Assembly (NCBI RefSeq): GCF_964186625.1
Contig: NZ_OZ075109.1
Coordinates: 310,001 to 374,000, forward strand
Origin: Asticcacaulis sp. MM231
GTDB lineage: Bacteria > Pseudomonadota > Alphaproteobacteria > Caulobacterales > Caulobacteraceae
Direction: 5' to 3'
DNA: 64,000 nt
Below are positions 55,541-63,308 of the stretch, piece by piece. Both the position numbers and the translations under genes were made by a program. The notes under the pieces were generated by a model. It was not told the origin of the DNA and ran no database searches. It saw only the letters and a list, made by a program, of their open reading frames with translations. Each line of letters opens with the position of its first letter. The stretch's first letter is position 1.

Positions 55541-56095
55541 ATGATGCCGGGAATGCCCAAGATGAGCACCAAGAAAACGATTTTGCTGGTGGATGACGAC
55601 GCTGTACTGATGGACAGCCTGCGGGCGTCCTTTCGGCGCCGCGGTTACCGCGTCGTCTCCTGTCAAAACGCTTCGGCCGCCATCGCCGTGGCTGGTGAGG
55701 TCTCGCCGGACATGGCCGTTGTCGACCTGAATCTCGGAAAGGGGCCGAACGGCCTTTGGTGTGTTCAGGCTCTTAAGGCACAACAACCCGAGTTGACGGT
55801 TGTGCTTCTCACCGGTTACGCCAGCGTAGCTACGGCCGTTGAGGCCATCAAGTTTGGCGCGTGTCACTATGTGTGCAAACCGGCGTCAGTTCCCGATATT
55901 CTGGCTGCACTGGGTGAGGCGACACCATCACCGTTAGCAGAACCCGAACCTGCTCAAGTCTCGGTTTTAAGGGCCGAGGAGTTGAAAGGGATACAGGAGG
56001 TGATGACTTTAACGGGCGGCAACATATCCGAAGCGGCCAGACGCCTGGGCCTTCATCGCCGATCACTTCAGCGAAAGCTGAAGATGTTAAGTTAA
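55541..56095 (+). CDS. RegA/ActR-type response regulator (third)
   Basis: A 184-aa regulator. ATG 55541 fits best, 6 bp after GGAGG; ATG 55535 is also in frame but touches the ribosome site. Its N terminus is Met-rich (MMPGMPKM). The receiver has ILLVDDDA, phospho-acceptor in AVVDLNLGKGPNGLWC, VVLLTGYASVATAV and CKPAS; the HTH is GGNISEAARRLGLHRRSLQRKL. The loop after the phospho-acceptor differs from both paralogues and contains Cys, so it may respond differently. Only one RegB-like kinase is visible for the three regulators. Confidence 0.88.
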   Translation: MMPGMPKMSTKKTILLVDDDAVLMDSLRASFRRRGYRVVSCQNASAAIAVAGEVSPDMAVVDLNLGKGPNGLWCVQALKAQQPELTVVLLTGYASVATAVEAIKFGACHYVCKPASVPDILAALGEATPSPLAEPEPAQVSVLRAEELKGIQEVMTLTGGNISEAARRLGLHRRSLQRKLKMLS

Positions 56096-56400
56096 GCGAG
56101 ACTGGGCGTGCGCTTGAACAGTCGAGGTCACGGACATCACGAGAGAATGTATTCGTCGTATCCCCATCCTACTGTGAGATACAGCCCGCGGCAGACCCGG
56201 GCGGTCCACAATCGGGAAAATGCCGAAAGCGCAATCTCGTAGCACGCCTGTTTAACAAATCTAAAAACTGAAGTAGGGGTTTTACATGGCACGACACAAC
56301 CTAGGAATTTCACCTCGGTTGCGTCAGCCTTGGTTGAAAATAGCAAAGAATGCCCTTTGACCTCGGAAGCCTAACGCTCAATAAACAGAGGAAATGCTTA
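56096..56400. other. Intergenic region before the sulfhydrylase gene
   Basis: About 305 bp. A minus-strand frame (56137-56346) has no family features. I looked for a SAM-type riboswitch, common ahead of methionine genes in Alphaproteobacteria, and could not build its pairing. AGAGGAA at about 56388-56394 is the ribosome site for the next gene. Confidence 0.4.
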
Positions 56401-57672
56401 ATGAAACTCCAAACTCTGGCTCTACACCACGCCTATAAGCCCGAGGCGCCACAGCGTCCGGCGGCGGTGCCAATCTACCAAACAACCTCCTACACATTCG
56501 ACGATACACAACACGGAGCGGACCTGTTCGATCTGAAAGTTGCCGGCAATATCTATTCCCGTATTATGAACCCGACCACGGCCGTTCTGGAGCAGCGCGT
56601 CGCTGAAATGGAGGGCGGTATAGGTGGCTTGTGTGTCGCGTCCGGCATGGCCGCCATCACGGCAGCCATAGAGGCCATTACAGATGCCGGCGACAATATC
56701 GTTTCGGTTAGCCAGCTTTATGGTGGCACCTATAATCTGTTCATGCACACGTTTCCGCGGCAGGGGATCGAGGTCCGCCTTTTTGCAGCCGATGATTTTG
56801 ACACGCTGGAACGCCTGATCGACACCAGGACCAAGGCGGTCTTTTGCGAATCCATCGGCAATCCGGCCGGAAATATTGTCGATCTCAAGCGCATCAGTGA
56901 AATTGCCCACCGTCACGGCGTCCCGGTGATCGTCGATAACACGGTCGCTACCCCGTTTCTGTGCAGACCCTTTGATTTCGGCGCGGACATTGTCGTCCAC
57001 TCCCTGACCAAATATATCGGCGGCCATGGCAATTCCATCGGTGGTATTATAGTCGATTCCGGCAAGTTCGATTGGACCGCTCAAAAGGCACGTTTCAAGG
57101 CTTTGAATGAGCCTGACCCCTCGTATCACGGCGTCGTTTACACCGAAGCGTTTGGGCCGGCGGCCTATATTGGTCGGTGTCGCGTCGTGCCGTTGCGCAA
57201 CAAAGGCGCGGCCTTATCCCCGCATAGTGCGTTTCTGATTATAATGGGGCTGGAAACCCTGTGTCTTCGCATGGAACGCCACTGCAGCAACGCACAAGCC
57301 GTGGCGGAGTATCTCAATAGCCACCCTAAGATTGCCTGGGTCAATTATGCGGGATTGCCGGACAACCGGTATAATGCTTTGGCGCAGGCCTATACCCGGG
57401 GCAAGGCCTCGGGCATTGTGTCCTTTGGCATTAAAGGCGGGCGTGATGCTGGCGCGACTTTTATCGACGCCTTGCAGATGATCTATCGTCTCGTGAACAT
57501 CGGCGATGCCAAATCGCTCGCATGTCATCCCGCCTCCACCACGCATCGTCAACTCGGCCCGGATGAACTGGTTAAGGCCGGTGTGTCCGAGGACTTGGTC
57601 CGGTTGTCGATCGGCATTGAACATATCGACGACATCATCGCAGATGTGTCGCAAGCTCTGGATAAGGTATAA
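56401..57672 (+). CDS. metY: O-acetylhomoserine sulfhydrylase (aminocarboxypropyltransferase)
   Basis: A 423-aa PLP enzyme of the Cys/Met metabolism family, making homocysteine from O-acetylhomoserine and sulfide. The start is ATG 56401 (MKLQTLALHHAY). IYQTTSYTFDDTQHGADLFDL, YSRIMNPTTAVLEQRVAEMEGG, VSQLYGGTYNLF, PLP-Lys in VVHSLTKYIGGHG, and the C-terminal PASTTHRQL are typical of this group rather than of cystathionine synthases. It has no dyad copy directly upstream. Why it sits inside the copper island is unclear; thiol supply is one speculation. Confidence 0.92.
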   Translation: MKLQTLALHHAYKPEAPQRPAAVPIYQTTSYTFDDTQHGADLFDLKVAGNIYSRIMNPTTAVLEQRVAEMEGGIGGLCVASGMAAITAAIEAITDAGDNIVSVSQLYGGTYNLFMHTFPRQGIEVRLFAADDFDTLERLIDTRTKAVFCESIGNPAGNIVDLKRISEIAHRHGVPVIVDNTVATPFLCRPFDFGADIVVHSLTKYIGGHGNSIGGIIVDSGKFDWTAQKARFKALNEPDPSYHGVVYTEAFGPAAYIGRCRVVPLRNKGAALSPHSAFLIIMGLETLCLRMERHCSNAQAVAEYLNSHPKIAWVNYAGLPDNRYNALAQAYTRGKASGIVSFGIKGGRDAGATFIDALQMIYRLVNIGDAKSLACHPASTTHRQLGPDELVKAGVSEDLVRLSIGIEHIDDIIADVSQALDKV

Positions 57673-57675
57673 GGC

Positions 57676-57707
57676 AGTTAGGGCGCGGTTGATTCCGCGC
57701 CCTAACT
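57676..57707 (+). terminator. Terminator after metY
   Basis: Perfect 13-bp stem AGTTAGGGCGCGG / CCGCGCCCTAACT with a 6-nt loop, starting 4 bp after the stop codon. A short pyrimidine stretch (CCTCT) follows instead of a full U tract. The symmetry would work in both directions. Confidence 0.78.
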
Positions 57708-58289
57708 CCTCTGGTGCGCTATGAAAGCTCACAACTTAACATAGGCTTCTGTATCGACGATGGAATCGCAGACAAAGCCCAGCACCGATATTAGGATTGC
57801 ATGTACCGATCCGGCCGGGACTGCAACGCTCACCCAGCCTGTTTCCGACCGGATGATTTAGCAACCAGCAGGCTTCAGGCGGTCGTTTTAAATATCGAGC
57901 GCACCCTTGCCAGGCGATTTACGTTCCATCCTCGAACATAGACGATTGCATGGCGATACGGTGGGGGCAGAGCCATGTGCGCCACCCCGTTCTAAGGGAT
58001 CGAAAGGTCAAGGTACGAGCGGTCTGCTTTTCCAGGTTTGCCTTAACGTGGCTGCTGAGCGGGCCGTGGCATCGAATCCGAACCTTTTTATTGCTGAAAA
58101 TCAATCGTTGATGTTTTTTCTGGCGAACTCACAGAACTCGTCGTCGCAGCTTAAATGCGGGCCCATTATTTTGCTCAGTTAGGGAACATTCTCTTCTAGC
58201 AAACTGCTTAAAAAGGAGCCTGCCCATAGGCCTTATTGTGCACCTCGCGACCCGCTTCACTTGGACACTCTGTCATCGCGAGTCGGACG
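57708..58289. other. Gene-free stretch containing one half-conserved dyad
   Basis: About 580 bp between metY and the next TonB receptor (which ends here). Frames such as 57907-58182 show no family features. At 58260-58278 lies CTTGGACACTCTGTCATCG: the left arm of the copper-island dyad is perfect but the right arm is largely lost. It is flanked by TCGCGA repeats (58247-58252 and 58275-58280). No gene starts near it in either direction, so it may be a relic. Confidence 0.45.
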
Positions 58290-60359
58290 TCAGAAATTCA
58301 CGCCTATGCTCAATGACACGTTGCGCCCTTCGCCGGGCAGAATATAGCGCGCGACGTGAAGATGGCTGGCGGCATAGTAGCGTTGATCGAACAGATTTTT
58401 AACATTAAGCTGAAGCACGACCGGCTTGCCTGCCGTATTAAATCGGTAGCCCTGAACCAGGTCGACGCGCGTATATCCCGGCAATACGGTCGTATTGGCT
58501 TCGTCGGCAAATCTCTTGCCTTGAGCATAGACGCCGGCGCCACTGAACAGGCTATCGCTCCATTGATAGTGACCGAAGACGCTCAAGGTATCACGTGCGG
58601 TATTGGCCATGCGCTTGCCGATGAATTCACTGTTACGCGTATACCGGGCATCGATATTGGCATAGGCCATATCAAGCGATAGGCGCTCGGTTACTTGACC
58701 GTTGAGGGTGGCCTCCACACCTTTCGAACGGCCTTCACCAGCAATGGTCTTGTCGTAGATATAGGCTGTGGATGGATCATCCGCCAGAAGGTTCGTCTCG
58801 TCGAGTTGATAGGCCGCTAAACCCGCGCGAAGCGTGCCGCTGGCGAAACGGCCTTTCCAGCCGACTTCGTACTGCGTGCTTCGACGCGAAGGCAGGGACT
58901 GGTTAGCCTTGCTCGTCGCCTGGTTGGGGGCCGTCCCCGTCGCATAGGACGTATAGACCGTTTGATTGAGCGTTAGGTCATAGGTGACGCCAGCCTTCGG
59001 ATTGAGGCGGTGTTCCTGCCGAGACAGAGTTCCTGCCGTTCCGTAAAGGAAGTCCTGGTCGACATATTCTACGCCTAGGACCACACCCAGCTTCCCGGCA
59101 TCGATGCGGTCCTGCAGGGAATACAGCTGACTATTGAGGCGAAGATTGGTGATTGTCTGCGCCAAGGTCCCCGTCGGCGCGACGACTAGGCCATATACCG
59201 GATTGAAAATATCGATATTGGGGCTGTTGGCGGCCGGAACGCGGAGAGATTTTAGATCGAGTGTCTCCCGGTACGTTTCGGCGCTGGCATAAAGATTGTG
59301 GGTTAACGACCCTTGGGGCAGGCTTGCGACGAGCGAGGCCCGAACATTATCTGTCTTGCGCGTGCTTCCAGGTTCGTAGGCGGTGGCGCGGGTATAGACA
59401 CCCGTCTGGCCGGCGACTGCACTGAACACCGAATTGCGGATGGAACTCTGTTCGCTGTCGGCGTGGACAGCGTCGAGGTACAGGGTGACGGCGGGGGCCA
59501 GCTTAAAATCGGTGTGGACGGTATAGATGCGATTGTCGGTCTTCGAATGGGCGAACGGCTCACCGAGTTGGCGGTCCAGAGGGATCGCGGCGGGCTTGCC
59601 ATTGATCGCCGGAACCCCAAAGTCCGGCTGGTAGCTTTGATTGGTGCCTTCGAAGTCGAAGAGCAGATGGTAGGCATCGCTATGGCTTTTCGCGATGGCG
59701 AATTTGACGCCATCGAGCGTATCGGAGACATGGCGCCATTCGCTGGCCGAAGAGTGGCCGAGAACCAGGCGCGCAGCCAACTCCTTGTCCTTGGAAATGA
59801 CGAAATTCGTATCGTACCAGGCCTCGGATTGATTGTGCGCTCCGATCAAGCCGTATACCGAGCTGAAATCGCGCAATTGCGGCGTCTTGGTGATGATGTC
59901 GACAGTTCCACCCGGTTCGCTGCGTACGGCCGCCGTCGCGCCGGCACCACGCACCACGTCGATGCGGCCGATAAAGCCTTGTGCATAGCCATAGTTCGAC
60001 AGTCGGGCCCCGTCGCGCAGGATGCGACTATTGCCTGTTCCGCTGTCGGCGATGGCACCGCGCAAAATGAAATTGGGCGAATGTGCGCCGGTGAAGCTGA
60101 GATCGGCCTGAGCGCCAGGAACATTTCGCAGCGCATCCTGAAAACTCGTGCCACCCTGGGCCGTAACCGTGTCGAGATCGATTGTGCTGGTCGACAAGGG
60201 GACCTTGCTATCGGGCGCAGCCGCCCCGAGGCCACAAGTCTGGAGTTTACCCTTGACAATGACCTCGGTCGCTCTGTCGTCCGCCGTTGCCTGAGCAAAG
60301 GCGGAACCCGATACGCAGAGGCAGGAGATGGCAACAGTGAGCAAAAGATGCGATTTCAT
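58290..60359 (-). CDS. TonB-dependent receptor of the copper island (third)
   Basis: A 689-aa outer-membrane receptor with a Sec signal peptide (SGSAFAQ). The plug contains GGTSFQDALRNVPGAQADLSFTGAHSPNFILRG, GRIDVVRGAGATAAVRSEPGGTVDIITK; the barrel ends PGEGRNVSLSIGVNF. The N-terminal region has a Cys (KLQTCGLGAA) unusual for the family. It is FhuA/FpvA-like in pattern. Dyad copy 5 lies 63 bp upstream of the start codon, so it should respond with the copper genes. The ligand could be a metal chelate of either iron or copper. Confidence 0.9.
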   Translation of the reverse strand: MKSHLLLTVAISCLCVSGSAFAQATADDRATEVIVKGKLQTCGLGAAAPDSKVPLSTSTIDLDTVTAQGGTSFQDALRNVPGAQADLSFTGAHSPNFILRGAIADSGTGNSRILRDGARLSNYGYAQGFIGRIDVVRGAGATAAVRSEPGGTVDIITKTPQLRDFSSVYGLIGAHNQSEAWYDTNFVISKDKELAARLVLGHSSASEWRHVSDTLDGVKFAIAKSHSDAYHLLFDFEGTNQSYQPDFGVPAINGKPAAIPLDRQLGEPFAHSKTDNRIYTVHTDFKLAPAVTLYLDAVHADSEQSSIRNSVFSAVAGQTGVYTRATAYEPGSTRKTDNVRASLVASLPQGSLTHNLYASAETYRETLDLKSLRVPAANSPNIDIFNPVYGLVVAPTGTLAQTITNLRLNSQLYSLQDRIDAGKLGVVLGVEYVDQDFLYGTAGTLSRQEHRLNPKAGVTYDLTLNQTVYTSYATGTAPNQATSKANQSLPSRRSTQYEVGWKGRFASGTLRAGLAAYQLDETNLLADDPSTAYIYDKTIAGEGRSKGVEATLNGQVTERLSLDMAYANIDARYTRNSEFIGKRMANTARDTLSVFGHYQWSDSLFSGAGVYAQGKRFADEANTTVLPGYTRVDLVQGYRFNTAGKPVVLQLNVKNLFDQRYYAASHLHVARYILPGEGRNVSLSIGVNF

Positions 60360-60412
60360 GGAGGCCCCAATTTGAGTTTAGGGCGGTATAGTCGGCATCG
60401 GCCGTCAGCGCA

Positions 60413-60431
60413 CTTGGGCACTTTGTCCAAG
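60413..60431. promoter_or_regulatory. Copper-island dyad, copy 5 (upstream of third TonB receptor)
   Basis: CTTGGGCACTTTGTCCAAG, 8-3-8 with one mismatch in the left arm, centred 63 bp before the receptor start codon, the same distance as the other copies. Confidence 0.76.
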
Positions 60432-60605
60432 CAACAAGTCCACCATAGTCCACGATGAGACGTTTCGTCCGATAGACAATCTGTCAAATTTTAATAGCCG
60501 GTTCAGCGCTGCATTAGTCGATTTTGAGCTTCGTCGTTCGGAACAATTGATGAAGCAGTCTACTAAACCCGTTCAGTCCGATGATTTCTGGTCGCGGCTG
60601 GCCGT

Positions 60606-60830
60606 GACGCCTCATCGGAGGGGCAGACGGTTAATGCCGCGCAGAGCGCCCCGACCATCGTTACGCTGGGACAACTCGACAAGATGACCATTGAAGCTGA
60701 AATCGCATAGGCCGACGTAATCAACATTACGCCGGGCATGTCGGTTTACTTTACGATCCTTGGGGCGCCGGATCACCGGTATTACAGACATATCCGAAAG
60801 ATTGAACCGGCACCTACGACCTTCACGTCA
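60606..60830 (+). pseudogene. Remnant of a MacA-like RND/ABC adaptor gene
   Basis: A short stretch in one frame reads EGQTVNAAQSAPTIVTLGQL, then DKMTIEAEIA, a TAG at 60708-60710, and ADVINITPGMSVYFTILGAP, closely resembling the beta-barrel region of MacA-type adaptors. Both the N-terminal and C-terminal parts of the gene are missing, and similarity fades near 60830. The apparent 94-codon ORF at 60738-61022 is this remnant plus unrelated sequence. It indicates deletion or recombination between the copper island and the beta-lactamase locus. Confidence 0.75.
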
Positions 60831-60965
60831 GAGGGTATCCACGACGACGTGCAGGCGATGATCCTGGAGGGAGACCTTGTCGCGGCGCAACTCCTAGCTG
60901 TCTACTTTTGCCTTCGGGGCTCCCCCAATCTCCATGCATGTGGTCCAAAAGGAGTTAAGATACGG

Positions 60966-61895
60966 CTATTTCGCCGTTCGGTTCTGTTCACGGGCCAGCC
61001 GCTTAGCGAGCAATTTTCGTGACCGCTCGGCATAACTACGGCATGCCCCAGGTTTGTTGTTATATCGCCCTTCGCCCGCATTGTCGGGGTGTGCGGAGAT
61101 CAGTATGTCGCATGCCAGCCCGTCCATACGCCTGTAGCTCGCCTCGAAACCTCTGACGATCGGAGCGCTCGAAGGGGCGATATAGCGATAGGCATCAGCC
61201 GACACGGGGTTGAGGCTAGACGCAAAGACAATTGACTTGCATGTCTTGCCCTCACATGCCTGCCAGCCCCAACTCATACTGCCGATCGTGTGCCCCGGCG
61301 TCGCGTGCGCGGTAATCGCCGTACGGCCTAGCTTTAGTACTTCGCCGTCCTTCACCACGCGCAACCGCGTCACAGGCGGCCATCTGCCGCCATAGTCGAA
61401 CTGCGGATCGTCCTTGGCCAGCGCTCCCAATCGCAAACCATCGGCACCTCGTAGGCTTGCGACCACGGTCGCGCCAGTAGAGCGCACAAGTGCGGCAAGC
61501 CCGCCGCTATGGTCGAAATGCGGCTCAGTGCTCAGAATAAATTTGATGTCTTTGGGATCAAACCCCAACTCGCGAACATTGGCCAGGATTGCTGGTGCCG
61601 CCTGGGGCAGTGCGCCATCGATAAGCACCAGCCCTGCGCCTGTGTCGATCAGCGCAACGCTAAGCCCTTGGAAGCCGACGAGATAGCTGTTCCCGAAAAT
61701 CTTCTCGGGGGGTAAAGGCGCGAGCCATTCCTTGGCCCTTTCTACCGCCATCGGGCGCGTCAAAGGGTCATCTGTAACCGGTTCATCTATACTCCCCGCA
61801 CTCGCGATCATCGGGGTATGTGCGTCTCCCATAATAGCCAGCGGCATATTGCTCGCAGCCAGCAGTAGGGTCGCAATTGTCGTTATTGTAATCAT
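60966..61895 (-). CDS. Subclass B3 metallo-beta-lactamase, Glu variant
   Basis: A 309-aa exported zinc hydrolase, started at ATG 61895 (MITITTIATLLLAASN). The zinc motif is TEPHFDHSGG: Glu124 stands where B3 enzymes normally have the first His of HxHxDH, with His126, Asp128 and His129 kept. The other ligands are His202 in ATPGHTIGSMSWGW and His269 in ISAHPDNAG; SSLNPVSADAYRY is the B3 serine region. Glu-type B3 enzymes have been reported in sphingomonads and show altered zinc affinity. Divergent from a LysR regulator, an AmpR-like arrangement, so inducible expression is likely. Confidence 0.9.
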   Translation of the reverse strand: MITITTIATLLLAASNMPLAIMGDAHTPMIASAGSIDEPVTDDPLTRPMAVERAKEWLAPLPPEKIFGNSYLVGFQGLSVALIDTGAGLVLIDGALPQAAPAILANVRELGFDPKDIKFILSTEPHFDHSGGLAALVRSTGATVVASLRGADGLRLGALAKDDPQFDYGGRWPPVTRLRVVKDGEVLKLGRTAITAHATPGHTIGSMSWGWQACEGKTCKSIVFASSLNPVSADAYRYIAPSSAPIVRGFEASYRRMDGLACDILISAHPDNAGEGRYNNKPGACRSYAERSRKLLAKRLAREQNRTAK

Positions 61896-61965
61896 CTTAG
61901 TCTCCCTTTGCGGTCTAGGATGCCAATTGATACCGCACCCGACAAAGCATAATTTCTGGACAAAG

Positions 61966-61984
61966 CCATGAGTATAATTCATGG
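61966..61984. promoter_or_regulatory. Candidate LysR operator between bla and lysR
   Basis: Perfect 19-bp dyad CCATGA-N7-TCATGG in the 95-bp divergent gap, with a T-N11-A core as expected for LysR proteins. It sits just before the regulator start, consistent with autorepression plus activation of the lactamase. Confidence 0.6.
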
Positions 61985-61990
61985 TTGGTC

Positions 61991-62878
61991 ATGGACCGCG
62001 CCCAACTCCCACTCAATGCCCTGCGCGCTTTCGAGGCGGCAGCGCGGCATCTCAACTTCACCCGAGCAGCGATCGAACTTTGTGTTAGCCAAGGCGCGGT
62101 CAGTCATCAGGTGGGGCAGCTCGAACGACGCCTCGGCACGCGCCTTTTTCACCGCCTGCCGCGGGGCCTCGCACTAACCGATGAGGGCCATGCGCTCGTC
62201 CCCGTGCTCGCCGAGGCGTTCGACCGTCTTTCCGCGACGCTCGACCAATATACCGAAGGTCGCTTCCGCGAGGCGCTGAAAGTCGGTGTCGTCGGCACTT
62301 TCGCAACCGGCTGGCTGCTGCCGCGCCTGGATGCGTTCGCTCGTGCGCACCCATCGATTGACCTGCGCATCTCGACCAACAACAATCGCGTCGACCTGGC
62401 CGGTGAAGCGTTGGATTTTGCTATCCGCTTCGGTGACGGCGCTTGGCATGGAACCCATGTCGAACCTCTTATTGCGGCACCGATGGCCCCGGTTTGTGCC
62501 CCGGCCATTGCGGGGCGGCTCCAGTCCCCCGCCGATTTCGTCCACGAAAGACTGCTGCGCTCCTACCGTCCAGACGAATGGGCGCTCTGGTTCAATGCCG
62601 CAGGCGTGCCGGCGCCAGTCCTGCGCGGTCCGGTCTTCGACAGTTCGGCGCTGATGGCAGTGACGGCCGCAGCGGGACTTGGCATCGCGCTTGTGCCGCC
62701 CGCGATGTTCATGCGCGAACTTGCGTCAAAGTTACTTGTTCAGCCCTTCGCAATCACGATTGATGTCGGCCGTTACTGGCTCACTCGCCTCCTGTCGCGT
62801 CCCGAAAGTGACGCGATGCGGCGCTTTCGGAATTGGTTGATGGAAGAGATTGCGGCCGACCCATCCCAATCTTCATAA
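61991..62878 (+). CDS. LysR-family regulator (GcvA/AmpR-like) of the metallo-beta-lactamase
   Basis: A 295-aa regulator from ATG 61991 (GTG 61985 also in frame). N-terminal HTH: LNALRAFEAAARHLNFTRAAIELCVSQGAVSHQVGQLERRLGTRLF, the GcvA/AmpR subgroup pattern. The effector domain shows LKVGVVGTFATGWLLPRL and DFAIRFGDGAWHGTHVEPL. Divergent pairing with a beta-lactamase is typical of AmpR, which senses cell-wall fragments. Whether this protein senses the same ligand cannot be read from sequence. Confidence 0.88.
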   Translation: MDRAQLPLNALRAFEAAARHLNFTRAAIELCVSQGAVSHQVGQLERRLGTRLFHRLPRGLALTDEGHALVPVLAEAFDRLSATLDQYTEGRFREALKVGVVGTFATGWLLPRLDAFARAHPSIDLRISTNNNRVDLAGEALDFAIRFGDGAWHGTHVEPLIAAPMAPVCAPAIAGRLQSPADFVHERLLRSYRPDEWALWFNAAGVPAPVLRGPVFDSSALMAVTAAAGLGIALVPPAMFMRELASKLLVQPFAITIDVGRYWLTRLLSRPESDAMRRFRNWLMEEIAADPSQSS

Positions 62879-62964
62879 TGTAATAGCGTCGGCTTTAGGG
62901 AACTGACAATGCGGGCTTTCTCCACTCCCCTTTCCCCTGAAATTCGCACGGGCTGGCGCGGGAC

Positions 62965-63186
62965 ATGCCTGTTCGTCGGGCGCTGGAGGAGGTGGGCCTT
63001 CCTTACGAGGTTCGAGGGGTTTCATTCAAGGCTTTAAGGGCACCTGCATTCTTTGAAAAACAGTCGTTCGGTCAGGTTCCTGTCTTTGAGGAGGGCGCCC
63101 TTGTCCTGTTTGAAGCGGGTGCCATCGTCCTTCATATCGCTACGCGCTATACGGGATTGCTGCCAGACAGTGGCCGAATAACTTGA
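62965..63186 (+). pseudogene. Glutathione S-transferase gene fragment
   Basis: A 73-codon frame reading MPVRRALEEVGLPYEVRGVSF, then FGQVPVFEEGALVLFEAGAIVLHIA, the thioredoxin-like N-terminal domain of a GST. The first strand and the catalytic residue region upstream are not in frame, and the C-terminal helical domain is absent (stop after SGRIT). It is a non-functional remnant, a second sign of decay near the right edge. Confidence 0.7.
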
Positions 63187-63228
63187 TATCACCATGTTGT
63201 GGATGTGCTAGCCAGCGACCTCTTCCGC

Positions 63229-63305
63229 TATTACCCTTTTCGCAAAAATGGTAATATATTTATTTAGGAGTGTGTGTTATTACCGTTTTCGCGAAAAAGG
63301 TAATA
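63229..63305. promoter_or_regulatory. Two near-identical 28-bp palindromes upstream of a nucleotidyltransferase-fold gene
   Basis: Copy A at 63229-63256 and copy B at 63278-63305, both TATTACC - about 14 bp with TTTTCGC core - GGTAATA; copy B is close to perfectly symmetric (TTTTCGCGAAAA centre). Start-to-start distance is 49 bp. The second ends 3 bp before the ATG at 63309. Two spaced operators so close to a start codon point to tight repression by a dimeric regulator, possibly encoded beyond the window. Confidence 0.7.
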
Positions 63306-63308
63306 GGC

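Noticed and set aside
56340..56400. SAM-II type riboswitch ahead of metY
   Set aside because: The expected conserved loop sequence and pseudoknot pairing could not be found.
58019..58096. tRNA-like TCGAATCC segment near 58072
   Set aside because: A T-loop-like string is present but no acceptor stem or anticodon arm can be paired.
57907..58182. 91-codon frame after metY
   Set aside because: Biased composition, no motif; probably non-coding.
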